Source: Phaeospirillum tilakii (GTDB taxonomy: Bacteria > Pseudomonadota > Alphaproteobacteria > Rhodospirillales > Magnetospirillaceae). Taken from it: a DNA stretch of 64,000 nt. Each line of letters starts with the position of its first letter. Positions within the stretch are counted from its first letter, which is position 1. This document shows positions 34,502 through 42,778 of the stretch, piece by piece. A program made the position numbers and the translations under genes. A model generated the notes under the pieces. That model had not been told where the DNA came from. It did no database searches and saw nothing but the letters and a program-made list of their open reading frames with translations. Location: NCBI RefSeq assembly GCF_042683125.1, contig NZ_JBHUIY010000001.1, positions 62,001 through 126,000 of the forward strand, written 5' to 3'.

Positions 34502-35356
34502 TCAGCGGCAGACCGGCTCGGTCGCCAGCAGGCCGCGCCAGCGTTCGGTCCAGCCGCGATCGTGGCTGGGGCCGGGCACCGTCACCGCGCGGGCGCAGGC
34601 CGGGCCGGTGGCGGCGACGAAGCGTTCGGCGATCGCCGGCGGGATGACGCGGTCGGTCGCGCTGTTGAAATGAAGCTGCGGGATCCGCGCCACCGCCCCG
34701 GCGGCGGCGAGCGGATCGAGCGAGCCGTCGAGCGGCGAGACCTGATGCAGCCGGCTGACCTCGGCCGGATCGAGGTTGCCGGCGACGGTGCGCAGCGAGG
34801 CGACGTCCTGGCGGCGGGCGGCGGCCAGCACCGCCACCGCTCCGCCGCCGGAATAGCCGACCAGATGCAGCTTCTGGCCGGGGGCCTGGGCGGCGATCTG
34901 GTCGAGCGCCTGTCCGATCGAGCCGATCACCTCGGGGGCGAAACGGCGCCCGGTCCAGTAGGCCGGGGTGCAGGACGGGTTGCGGGCGCGGGCGGTGAAC
35001 TGGCAGGGGCGGGCGAGATAGACCACGTTGGCGCCGGGGTCGGCGGCGGCCAGGGCCAGCCCCTGGGCCTCGGCCGGGGTCGGATCGCGCGACGGCTCGC
35101 TGCGCGACTGCCACGCCAGCCCGTCGCCCTCGATATAGACCGTCACCGGCCGGGCCGGGTCGCTCAGCCGGGCGAAGGTGGTCAGCCAGAACGGGTCGGT
35201 GCGGATCAGCATCCGCTTGAGCCCGGCCGGGGCGGCGATCGCCTCGGCGTTGGCGTCGCGGTCGAGGCTGGCGCAGCCGGCCAGCCCGCCGAGCAGCAGC
35301 AGGGCGGCCAGCGGGCGGGCCAGCCGGGCGCGGTGGAACCGGGGGAGGGGGGGCAT
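34502..35356 (-). CDS. Lipoprotein alpha/beta-hydrolase
   Basis: A 284-residue protein with a lipoprotein signal (LAALLLLGGLAGCASL, lipobox LAGC). The nucleophile elbow is VGYSGGGAVAVLAAA; the catalytic His is likely in PSHDRGW and the acid near SATDRVIPP. It therefore looks like a membrane-tethered esterase, probably facing the periplasm. Only two bases separate the autotransporter stop from its start codon (ATG at 35356), so the two are almost certainly co-transcribed and translationally linked. The substrate is unknown. Confidence 0.82.
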   Translation of the reverse strand: MPPLPRFHRARLARPLAALLLLGGLAGCASLDRDANAEAIAAPAGLKRMLIRTDPFWLTTFARLSDPARPVTVYIEGDGLAWQSRSEPSRDPTPAEAQGLALAAADPGANVVYLARPCQFTARARNPSCTPAYWTGRRFAPEVIGSIGQALDQIAAQAPGQKLHLVGYSGGGAVAVLAAARRQDVASLRTVAGNLDPAEVSRLHQVSPLDGSLDPLAAAGAVARIPQLHFNSATDRVIPPAIAERFVAATGPACARAVTVPGPSHDRGWTERWRGLLATEPVCR

Positions 35357-35358
35357 GG

Positions 35359-38253
35359 TCAGAACTCCGCCCGGACTTGCAGCGAGCCGGAATGGCCGAC
35401 ATAGCGATCGGCCAGATCGGCGTCGTAGCGGGCCGACAGGGTGATGTCGCGCACCGAGGCGAGATCGATGCCGACGCCGAGATCGACATGCTCGGTGGCG
35501 GTGTCGTTGCCGGGGGTGGTGAAGGCGCTGCCCCCGGCGACGTAGCCGGCGGTCAGGGTGGGGGCCGAGCCGTCGAATTCGTGCAGCCACACCGCCCGGG
35601 CGTTGGGGCGGATTTCCCAATTGCCGATGGTGGCGGCCTTGCTCGACAGCTTGGCGCCCAGCCCCGAGCGCAGCGAATCGGTCGAGGACGAGCCCACCAC
35701 CAGCGCCGCCGCGCCGCCGCGCTCGGTGTAGCCGTCCTGGCGCAGGTTGTTGTAGGCGAACGAGACCAGCGGGGTCACCAGCACCCGGCCGAGCGGCAGC
35801 GGCACCCCGGCCTCGGCCCGCGCCCCCAATTGCCGGCCGCCATAGCTGGCGGTCAGGCTCTGGGCGTTGCCGGCGGCGAAGGTGACGGCGCGGGTCGAAT
35901 CGTACTGGTGGTAGCCGTAGGTCAGGCTGGTGTCGAGATACCAGCGCCGGGCCGAATAGCTGCTGTAGAGGCTGGTGACGTAGGAATCGATCTCCTGGCC
36001 GCTGCCGCTGCGGTCGCCGGTGGCATCGACGTTGGTGCGGGCATAGGCGAAGGACAGCCCGACCCGCAGCGGCCCGATCACCTTGAGATCGCCGCCGAAG
36101 GCGAGGCCGACCGTGTCGGCATCGTAGCCGTCGATCTCCGCCCGCTTGTCCTGGCTGGCGGTGGCGCCGAACGCCTGTCCCCAGATCCCCAGCCCGACCG
36201 GGGTTTCACCGGTGGCGATGCCGGTGCCGTAGCCGGCGGCGGCGGTGCGCACCGCATCGGCGCGGGCGGCGATGGTGTTGACCGCCTGGGTCACCGCCCC
36301 CATCGCCGCCTGGGCGGTGTTGGTGGTGGTCTCGGGCCGCAACTGGGCCCCGGCGCGCTGGATGTCGGCGGGGGCGGTCAGGTCGTTGACCGCCTGCGAC
36401 AGCGCCAGCAGGCCGTTGTTGCCGCCGCCATAGCCGGCCAGCGCCTGCACCGCCGCGCCGTTGCTGCCGCCGGCGGTGCCGGCGACGTTGCGGCCAAGCG
36501 CGGTGAGGACGATGTTGGTGGTGTTGTCGCCGGCGGCGCTGGCGCCGTTGCGGAACAGGAAGCCGTCGGTGTCGGCGGCGGTCGAGCCGGCGGCGGTCCC
36601 GACGCTGGCGACGCTCCAGCGCCAGCCGCCGCCATTGACCACCGACGGCAGGTTGGCGACGGCGCGGCCGTTGCTGTCCTGGATCACGATGTACTGTGCC
36701 CCGGTGGCGACGCTGCCGATCACCACCGGATTGATGGTCGGGGCGTTGCTGGCGAACAGCGGGCTCGCGGTGCCGCCGATCTCGGTCATCACCAGGGTGC
36801 CGTGGCGGCCGGCGGTGGTGTCGATGGTGGTGCGCAGCCCGATCGCCCCGCTGTCGGTGCCGCTGACGCCCAGCCCGGCATAGCGGTACAGATGGACCTG
36901 GTGGGTGCCGAGGTCGAGCGTGCCGCCATTGCGGAAGCTGAGGGCGCCGGCATGCAGGCTGCTGTCGGCGTCGAACGCCAGGGTGGCGCCGTTGGCGACC
37001 ACGATCTCCTTGACCGGGCCCCAATAGGTGGTGGTCCCCTGCACCGTGACCGACTCGCCGATGGCCTGACCGATCGAGCCGGCCAGGGTGGTGGTGCCGG
37101 TGACGAACGTCACGGTGGCGCCTCCGCCGGTCGAGTTTCCGGCGGCGTTGCCGTAGATGTCGCCGTTGAGCCGGCCGCCCAGGAAATTGAGCAGGTCGCC
37201 GTGTTGCGAGGTGGCGATGCCGCCGTCGATGCTGCCGCCGTAATTGATGAAGCTCACCCCGTGCAGGGTCTGATCGAGGCCGAGGGCGATGCGCGGCAGG
37301 GTGGCGTCGCCGGCGGCGCCAGCGGCGAGGGTGCCGTAATTGTCGATGGTGGTGGTGCCGGCCGAACGGATGTCGACGGCGGCGCCGGCAAGATAGCCGG
37401 TCCCGCCCGCACCGCCGGTGATGGTGCCCCGGTTGATGATGATCGCCACGCCGGTGACGGTGTCATCGACCTCGATCCCGCTGCCGGCCTTCGCCGCGGT
37501 CGGGGTCTGCTGGCCGTCGCCGCCGCTGATGCTGCCGGTGGTCTGATTGACGACGGCGGCGGGCTGGCCGTGGACCTCGGGATCGGTGACCAGCACCGCC
37601 CGGTTGCCGCCGCTGGTGCGGATGGTGCCGGCATTGTCGAGCAAAACCCCGGTGCCGGCGAGGCCGACGCCCCAGCCGCCCCGGCCGTCGATTACCCCGC
37701 CGGCCCGGTTGTACAGGGTCGAGTTCGGACCGCCGATCGCGGCGGCGCCGAAATAGGGGGTGGTGCTGGTGCCGCCGAGCACGGTGCCGCTGTTGTCGAC
37801 GGTGGTGTTGGTGCCATCGACCACGATCGCGAAGCCGGCGCCGCCGGTGCCGCCGGCCCCACCCGCGCCGCCGGTGCCGCCCTGGACGGTGGTGCCGTGT
37901 CCGATCGTCACCGTGGTGAGGTCGGCGGTGCTCTCGACGTGGACCGTGGTGCCGATGCCGCCGTCGGCACCGGTGGCGCCAACTCCACCGGTGCCGCCGG
38001 TGATGGTGCCGCCGGTCAGGGTGACGTGGCTGCCGCTGCCTGTCACCGCCACGGTGGTGCCGTCGCCGCCCCAGCCGGTGCCGGTACCGTCGTCGCCGGT
38101 GGCGCCGGCGAGGTTGGCGCCGTTGTTGCTGTAGCTGGTGCCGTTGACGATCTCCGTCGCCCGGTTGATGCCGTCGTCGGCACGGGCGGCGGGGGTGGCA
38201 AGCAGGCCGAGGGGGGAAACGGTGGCAAGCAAAAAGAGGGCGCGCGCGCGCAT
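35359..38253 (-). CDS. Autotransporter with beta-barrel C-terminal domain
   Basis: A 964-residue outer-membrane protein. Signal peptide: residues 1-26 (ALFLLATVSPLGLLATPAARA). The passenger (about 27-640) is rich in Gly/Thr/Asn with repeated 'TVDNSGT', 'INRGTITGG' and 'DNYGTL' blocks, typical of pertactin-like beta-helices. The autotransporter barrel fills roughly 690-964 (LGIWGQAFGATASQDKRAEI ... YVGHSGSLQVRAEF) and ends in Phe. GAGGAGAA lies about 10 bases before ATG 38253. No adhesive or enzyme motif was recognised. The lipoprotein hydrolase gene follows two bases after the stop, possibly acting on the same surface substrate. Confidence 0.9.
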   Translation of the reverse strand: MRARALFLLATVSPLGLLATPAARADDGINRATEIVNGTSYSNNGANLAGATGDDGTGTGWGGDGTTVAVTGSGSHVTLTGGTITGGTGGVGATGADGGIGTTVHVESTADLTTVTIGHGTTVQGGTGGAGGAGGTGGAGFAIVVDGTNTTVDNSGTVLGGTSTTPYFGAAAIGGPNSTLYNRAGGVIDGRGGWGVGLAGTGVLLDNAGTIRTSGGNRAVLVTDPEVHGQPAAVVNQTTGSISGGDGQQTPTAAKAGSGIEVDDTVTGVAIIINRGTITGGAGGTGYLAGAAVDIRSAGTTTIDNYGTLAAGAAGDATLPRIALGLDQTLHGVSFINYGGSIDGGIATSQHGDLLNFLGGRLNGDIYGNAAGNSTGGGATVTFVTGTTTLAGSIGQAIGESVTVQGTTTYWGPVKEIVVANGATLAFDADSSLHAGALSFRNGGTLDLGTHQVHLYRYAGLGVSGTDSGAIGLRTTIDTTAGRHGTLVMTEIGGTASPLFASNAPTINPVVIGSVATGAQYIVIQDSNGRAVANLPSVVNGGGWRWSVASVGTAAGSTAADTDGFLFRNGASAAGDNTTNIVLTALGRNVAGTAGGSNGAAVQALAGYGGGNNGLLALSQAVNDLTAPADIQRAGAQLRPETTTNTAQAAMGAVTQAVNTIAARADAVRTAAAGYGTGIATGETPVGLGIWGQAFGATASQDKRAEIDGYDADTVGLAFGGDLKVIGPLRVGLSFAYARTNVDATGDRSGSGQEIDSYVTSLYSSYSARRWYLDTSLTYGYHQYDSTRAVTFAAGNAQSLTASYGGRQLGARAEAGVPLPLGRVLVTPLVSFAYNNLRQDGYTERGGAAALVVGSSSTDSLRSGLGAKLSSKAATIGNWEIRPNARAVWLHEFDGSAPTLTAGYVAGGSAFTTPGNDTATEHVDLGVGIDLASVRDITLSARYDADLADRYVGHSGSLQVRAEF

Positions 38254-38453
38254 GGCCGAGGTTCTCCTCTCCGATGGGGCGGATGGTTTCGCCGGGATTC
38301 TGGCGAGCGGTCCGGGAATGGATGGGCGGGACGGGCCGGGGGATCAGGCCATCGCGGTCGCGATCGCGGCGCTGGCGTGGGGACCGTCGGAACGGGCGGG
38401 GGCGGTCAGGGCGGGATCATCGTCTCGTCACGAAAGTCCTAAAGGAAGCGCGC

Positions 38454-38482
38454 AGGATAATGACCACCCGCTATAATGGCAA
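38454..38482 (-). promoter_or_regulatory. Possible sigma-70 promoter for the autotransporter operon
   Basis: On the minus strand TTGCCA (38482-38477), 17-bp spacer, TATCCT (38459-38454). The -35 is five of six to consensus, the -10 four of six. Confidence 0.35.
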
Positions 38483-38543
38483 ATGTTTGGTTTTTATGAT
38501 AATTTTTGGTATTTTGGTTCCTTCCGGATTGAGGCAAAGACCT

Positions 38544-38590
38544 GGGTTCCAAGGGCCCTCGGCCCTTGGCGGGTGCAGGGCGGCGCCCTG
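38544..38590 (-). repeat. Two-hairpin extragenic element, copy E (reverse)
   Basis: On +: GGGTTCCAAGGGCC-CTC-GGCCCTTGG, linker CGGGTG, CAGGGCGGCGCCCTG. It is 70 bp downstream of the pseudo-kinase stop, in forward orientation relative to that gene. Confidence 0.75.
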
Positions 38591-38660
38591 CGCTCTTGAG
38601 AAAATCGTCAGGAAATTGAGGCGGATGGCGGCCGGCCAGGACCTGGCGGCGCGGGCTGCT

Positions 38661-39617
38661 TCAGTCTTCGGCCGCACCGGTTGCCGGCGCCGCCGGCAGG
38701 GTGAAGGCCAGGGTGCCGTCCCCCTCGCGCCACAGCTGGCCGCCCAGCCGCTCGATCAGCCGCCGCGCCAGCCCGAGGCCGGGCTCGGCCGCACCGTCGG
38801 CACTGTCCTCGCCGGGCGGGTTGCCGCCGCGCAGATGGAACAGGACGGTCCGTTCCTCCGTCGTCGCGGCGAGGTTGAGCACCGGGCGTTGTCCGGGCGG
38901 GCGGTCGCGCACCGCCTCATCGAGCAGGCGGGTGAAGATCTCGGTCAGGTCTTCGGCCACCGCCAGCACCGGCGGCAACGGGCCGACCACCAGCACGGCG
39001 TCGGCCCGGCCCAGCGTCGCGGCCAGACGGCGCCGGGCCAGGGCCAGCGGTCCGGCCGGGGCGATGCCGACCGCCTCGGCGCTGGCGGCGAGGCGGTCGA
39101 GCCCGGCCAGCAGTTCGGCCACCTGCAACGTCCCGTCGAGCAATTGCCCGAGATAGAGCCGGGCGGCATCGTCGAGCCCGCCCCGGTCGGTGGCGGCCAG
39201 CAACTGGGCCGAGCGCAGCATCTGCTGGATCGGCGGGTGGAGGTCGGTGCGGACGATGTCGGCGAACCGTTCCAGTTCGTCGAGCCGCTGGCGCAGCCGG
39301 CCGCGTCCGCCCAGGTCAAGCTCGCGCCGCCGCCATGGCGAGGGCCGGGCCGGATGCGGGGCGCGGTGGCGGATCGCCCGGGTCAGGACCACCCCGAGGC
39401 CGCCGCCGATCAGGCCGAGCAGCACCGTCGCCACCATTTCGCCGACCTCGAACGGCACCGGACAGGCCAGCGCGTCGAGGCCGCCGAGCGGCAGCCGGCG
39501 GGCCAGCGGCTCGAGTCCATCGGCGCCGAACAGCCACACCATCACCACCCCGGCCGCGCCGAGAAACGGCAGCAGGCGGGCGAAAGGCTGGTAGGTGCGG
39601 CTGGGCGAGGCGGTCAT
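38661..39617 (-). CDS. Degenerate membrane histidine kinase (pseudo-kinase)
   Basis: A 318-residue protein. Two membrane helices (about 14-31 and 58-78) precede an amphipathic coiled region. The expected H-box reads FADIVRTDLHPPIQQM: at the position of the phospho-acceptor His (SHDL in active kinases) residue 124 is Thr. The N-box is also altered (LTEIFTRLLDEAVRD), although a G2-like PGLGLARRLIERLGG remains. I infer a receptor that cannot autophosphorylate. It is divergent from an OmpR-type response regulator 189 bp away, which makes them a likely pair. It could modulate another kinase or act as a phosphatase. Confidence 0.8.
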   Translation of the reverse strand: MTASPSRTYQPFARLLPFLGAAGVVMVWLFGADGLEPLARRLPLGGLDALACPVPFEVGEMVATVLLGLIGGGLGVVLTRAIRHRAPHPARPSPWRRRELDLGGRGRLRQRLDELERFADIVRTDLHPPIQQMLRSAQLLAATDRGGLDDAARLYLGQLLDGTLQVAELLAGLDRLAASAEAVGIAPAGPLALARRRLAATLGRADAVLVVGPLPPVLAVAEDLTEIFTRLLDEAVRDRPPGQRPVLNLAATTEERTVLFHLRGGNPPGEDSADGAAEPGLGLARRLIERLGGQLWREGDGTLAFTLPAAPATGAAED

Positions 39618-39806
39618 GGCGGAGGAATCGTGGGCCGGAAGAAGCTGGGCGGGGGAGACCGCCGCCGGCCATGGCGGGCCCTCCCGTTGATTTCGTTATA
39701 ATCCCGCCCCGGCAACGGATTTTTGCCTGAGATTGAAAAACGCGGTAATACGATATAAATGTTTGGTGAATAGCCTCCGGTAGAGTTGGTGCGGGAGGAG
39801 GGCGTG

Positions 39807-40511
39807 GTGGCGGGTAAGGCGCATGTCCTGATCGTCGAGGATGACCCGGTCACCCGGAGCAAGCTGGCTGCCTATATGGCGGCCGAAGGGTTCCAGGTCA
39901 GCGAGGCCGGCGACGTCCACGAGACCAAGTCGATCATCGCCCATGCCCTGCCCGATCTGGTGCTGCTTGACATCAACCTGCCCGACGAGAGCGGCCTGAT
40001 CCTCGCCCGTGAATTGCGGGCCAAATCGACGATGGGGATCATCCTGGTCACCGCGCGCGACGACGAAACCGACCGCATCGTCGGGCTCGAGATCGGCGCC
40101 GACGATTACATCACCAAGCCGTTCAATCCACGCGAACTGGCGGTGCGGGTGCGCAACCTGCTGCGCCGGGTCGGGCCGAGCATGGCGGCGGAACGGTCCG
40201 GCAGCGGGGTCTACAGCTTTGCCGGCTGGACGCTGGACTGTGATTCCCGCCAGCTGCTGTCGCCCCGGGGGGAAAACGTGCGGCTGACCCGGGGGGAATT
40301 CGACGTGCTGGCGGCGCTGGCCCGCCATCCCGGCCGCGCCCTCAGCCGCGATCAGCTGCTCGATCTCACTCAGCACGACGGAGAAGCGGTGATCGACCGT
40401 ACCATAGACGTGCTGGTCGGTCGTCTGCGGCGCAAGATCGAAAGCGATGCCCGCCACCCGGCGATCATTCTGACCGTGCACGGCGTCGGCTACCGTCTGG
40501 TCGGCGGCTGA
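39807..40511 (+). CDS. OmpR/TorR-type response regulator
   Basis: A 234-residue transcription factor. I chose GTG 39807 because AGGAG lies six bases ahead; GTG 39804 or TTG 39786 are alternatives. Receiver: HVLIVEDDPVTR acidic pair, phospho-acceptor Asp55 (LVLLDINLPDESG), conserved Thr in ILVTARDD, Lys104 in YITKPFNPRE. The winged-helix domain includes LTRGEFDVLAALARHPGRAL and TIDVLVGRLRRKIE and ends HGVGYRLVGG. It is divergent from the pseudo-kinase gene. An ECF sigma factor gene begins 139 bp downstream. Confidence 0.93.
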   Translation: MAGKAHVLIVEDDPVTRSKLAAYMAAEGFQVSEAGDVHETKSIIAHALPDLVLLDINLPDESGLILARELRAKSTMGIILVTARDDETDRIVGLEIGADDYITKPFNPRELAVRVRNLLRRVGPSMAAERSGSGVYSFAGWTLDCDSRQLLSPRGENVRLTRGEFDVLAALARHPGRALSRDQLLDLTQHDGEAVIDRTIDVLVGRLRRKIESDARHPAIILTVHGVGYRLVGG

Positions 40512-40650
40512 GTCCCGCTGCGGGATCGCCGCGCCGCCAGATCCTTCGGCAGGGTGTCGGTTTCTGCCGGCCGGATGGTGTTTCGGCGGCGGAGCGCCGA
40601 CAGTGCGGCAGCCGGCGGGGTGGCGCCGGCCGGCGAGAAAAGGGGATGGG

Positions 40651-41256
40651 GTGGGGCACGACCGTGACAATCAGGCCGTCAGGGCGGCGGCCGGCGCGGA
40701 TCCGGACGTGGCGGAGCGGAGCGTCGCCTTCGCCGGGGTCGGCGACGAGCGTCTGCTGGCGGCGATCGCCGGCGGCGACCGCGACGCCTTCGCCGTGCTG
40801 GTGGCGCGCCACGTCCGCTCGATGCTGGCACTGGCGGTCCGGGTCACCCGCCGTCCCGACGAGGCCGACGAAATCCTGCAGGAAACCCTGCTCAAGGTGT
40901 CGGAACTGGCCGGGCGCTGGCCGGGCGAGGCCCGCTTTTCGACCTGGCTTTATCGCGGGGTGCTCAATGCCAGCCTCGACCGCTGTCGCCGGAGCCGGGG
41001 CGAGGCCTCCGTCCGGCCCGATCTGGTTCAGGCCCGCCAGCGCGACCACATCATCGCCGAAGCCCTGACCGAGATCCCCGGCCGTCAGTGCGCCGCGCTG
41101 GCCCTGCATTATTTCGCCGACCTGTCGGTGTCCCGGGTGGCGGAGGTGATGGATCTGCCGGTCGCCGTCGTGGAAACCCTGCTGGGGCGCGGCCAGCGCG
41201 CCTTGCGGGGGGCGCTGGTCCGGCGCGGCGTCACCGGGGTGGCGGACGTCACCTGA
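40651..41256 (+). CDS. ECF-family RNA polymerase sigma factor
   Basis: A 201-residue sigma-70-like protein. Region 2 includes LVARHVRSMLALAVRVTRRP, then DEADEILQETLLKVSELAGRW and ARFSTWLYRGVLNASLDRCRR. Region 4 includes EIPGRQCAALALHYFADLS and the helix-turn-helix VAEVMDLPVAVVETLLGRGQRAL. I chose GTG 40651 behind GAAAAGGGGATGGG; GTG 40603 is possible. No anti-sigma gene lies beside it, which is unusual for ECF factors. The two-component pair upstream might be its regulatory context. Repeat copy F begins four bases after the stop. Confidence 0.85.
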   Translation: MGHDRDNQAVRAAAGADPDVAERSVAFAGVGDERLLAAIAGGDRDAFAVLVARHVRSMLALAVRVTRRPDEADEILQETLLKVSELAGRWPGEARFSTWLYRGVLNASLDRCRRSRGEASVRPDLVQARQRDHIIAEALTEIPGRQCAALALHYFADLSVSRVAEVMDLPVAVVETLLGRGQRALRGALVRRGVTGVADVT

Positions 41257-41260
41257 ACGA

Positions 41261-41303
41261 GGCGGGCGCCGCCCGCGCCCGCCCAGGGCCGCAGGCCCTT
41301 GGA
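41261..41303 (+). repeat. Two-hairpin extragenic element, copy F (forward)
   Basis: GGCGGGC-GCC-GCCCGC hairpin, linker GCCCGCC, CAGGGCC-GCA-GGCCCTTG, GGA. Directly follows the sigma factor stop. Confidence 0.75.
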
Positions 41304-41360
41304 TTCCTGGCCCTTTCCCGTTTCTGCACGCCGTGAACGCCCGCGTGGCAGGCACCGCCC

Positions 41361-41463
41361 CGTGGTGGTGCCTAAAAAGCGGGCTGGCAGGCCCCGGCCA
41401 GGAAAACTGCCAATCCCACCCGGTTTTCCACAGCGTTTCCCACCAAAAATGGGGAAAGACTCC
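41361..41463 (+). repeat. Imperfect 100-bp direct repeat, copy 1
   Basis: Begins CGTGGTGGTGCCTAAA, contains GGAAAACTGCCAATC, GGTTTTCCACAG (TTTTCCACA at 41424-41432) and AAAAATGGGGA. The order of blocks matches copy 2. Confidence 0.7.
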
Positions 41464-41512
41464 CGTGCCGCATTGTTCCATCCCCCGGGGCGGGACGGCG
41501 GGTCTGGGGCGG

Positions 41513-41614
41513 CGTGGCGGTGCCTAAATATTGGGCGGCGGTGAAATCGCCAGGGAAACTGCCGATCTCACGTGGTTTTCCACAGTTTTCCCCACGGAAA
41601 ATGGGGATGAGTTC
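41513..41614 (+). repeat. Imperfect 100-bp direct repeat, copy 2
   Basis: Begins CGTGGCGGTGCCTAAA, contains GGGAAACTGCCGATC, GGTTTTCCACAG (TTTTCCACA at 41576-41584) and GAAAATGGGGA. Offset from copy 1 is 152 bp at the box. Confidence 0.7.
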
Positions 41615-41694
41615 GGTTTTTCCCACCGATCCCGCCCCCCAATTGTTGCTGTTGGTCGGGGGATTACGACAACAATGGGGATAGGATCGCCGGC

Positions 41695-42699
41695 CTAGCG
41701 GACCGGAACCGGCGGATCGGCGACCAGATAGGGGCGCAGCAGGTCCCACGGCACCAGCACCTGCTGGGGGCCATCGGCGTGGGAAGCGACCTCGTAGGGA
41801 TCGAAATGGATGGTCAGTCCGTCGGCGCCAAAGCTCCAGCGGGCGGGATCGCCGGCGATCGGGGCCAGCTTGGCGGCGCTCTCGGCCCAGGTGCGCGGGC
41901 GCCGCGACAGCTCCTGGAGGCAATGGGTGGCGATCGCCCGACGCCAGTCGCGGCCGGGCAGGAACAGGTCCCCGGCACGCAGCGGACGCCCGGCTTCGAG
42001 CAGCCAGTGGCTCTGGCTGATGGTTTCATTGCCATGTGCCGCGCCATGGCCGAAGCGGTAGTCGCTGACCTCGAGCGAGATCAGCCGGGGCGAAACCCAG
42101 CCGAGGCGGTAATCGATCGCGACGTCTTCCGCCGCGTCGCCGGTGATCCGGTCGAAGCGGGCGGCGATGGCCCGGTTCCATGCCTGCCGGGACGGCGTGT
42201 CCGGCGTGACGAGCTGGGGGTAGGACACCGCCAGGGTGGCCGGATTCTCGTAGGGGAGCGGGGTGCGGGGGAGGGGGAACACCGCGAAACGGTCGACCCG
42301 GCGGAACACCAGTCCGCCCTGTCGCTCGACCGTGTGGTCGAGCTGGTTCTGGCGCATTTCGTAAGTGCGGGTCAGGCATTCCTGCTGCCACGTCGCCCTG
42401 TCGCCGTCGTCCGGGCGGTGGCTGCCGTCGCAGGACCGATGCAGCAGCCGCAGCCACTGGCGTTGGCCATTGCGCAGCGCCTGCTGCCCGTCCTCGGGCA
42501 ACTGCGTCAGTGCCTGGGCGAAGCTGGCGGCGAGGGCTCGGTCGCGCGCCGACAGGTCGGCGCTGGCACAGATCGCCTGTTCGACGTTGCCCGTGGCGTG
42601 GGTGCAGTCGAAACTGGGCGGCTCGGCCCGGGACGGTGGCGCGGCCGCCAGCATCAGGGCGGCGGCCGCGACGGCAAGGGGAAACGGGCGCTGGATCAT
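41695..42699 (-). CDS. Secreted DUF1311 (LprI-like) / DUF3298 protein
   Basis: A 334-residue exported protein. Signal peptide: LAVAAAALMLAAAPPSRA. The next segment, FDCTHATGNVEQAICASADL, is the LprI N-terminal Cys pattern (DUF1311), which in mycobacteria resembles a lysozyme inhibitor. The C-terminal half (about 130-330) contains YRFGHGAAHGNETISQSHW and LTIHFDPYEVASHADGPQQV, the DUF3298/RsiV-like fold, which in Bacillus binds lysozyme. Both halves thus hint at lysozyme or envelope-stress response, by family analogy only. Start ATG 42699. Confidence 0.8.
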   Translation of the reverse strand: MIQRPFPLAVAAAALMLAAAPPSRAEPPSFDCTHATGNVEQAICASADLSARDRALAASFAQALTQLPEDGQQALRNGQRQWLRLLHRSCDGSHRPDDGDRATWQQECLTRTYEMRQNQLDHTVERQGGLVFRRVDRFAVFPLPRTPLPYENPATLAVSYPQLVTPDTPSRQAWNRAIAARFDRITGDAAEDVAIDYRLGWVSPRLISLEVSDYRFGHGAAHGNETISQSHWLLEAGRPLRAGDLFLPGRDWRRAIATHCLQELSRRPRTWAESAAKLAPIAGDPARWSFGADGLTIHFDPYEVASHADGPQQVLVPWDLLRPYLVADPPVPVR

Positions 42700-42778
42700 C
42701 GGCGGCCCCCGGCGGCGATTTCAGCCAATGATTATCCCATTGGCGTCAAGAAGCAACCAGGGAGGATATTGATCCGGG

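Larger units (their letters stand above)
38254..38660. other. 407-bp intergenic region upstream of autotransporter
   Basis: No gene seen. It carries a possible promoter (38454-38482), an AT-rich patch at 38470-38530 and repeat copy E. If the promoter is right, the autotransporter mRNA has a leader of about 200 bases. Confidence 0.45.
41257..41694. other. 438-bp non-coding region with direct duplication
   Basis: No gene is supported. It holds repeat copy F (41261-41303), two copies of a roughly 100-bp unit offset by 152 bp, each with a DnaA-box-like TTTTCCACA, and an inverted repeat ATTGTTG/CAACAAT (41642-41648, 41670-41676). Confidence 0.6.

Noticed and set aside
35377..38442. A very long open frame antisense to the autotransporter
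   Set aside because: GC-rich codon bias keeps the opposite strand open; its translation is low-complexity and resembles no protein, whereas the minus-strand product is a clear autotransporter.
41361..41614. Chromosomal replication origin (oriC)
   Set aside because: Only two box-like sites, no AT-rich unwinding element and no dnaA, hemE or parAB nearby; a box cluster of another kind is more likely.
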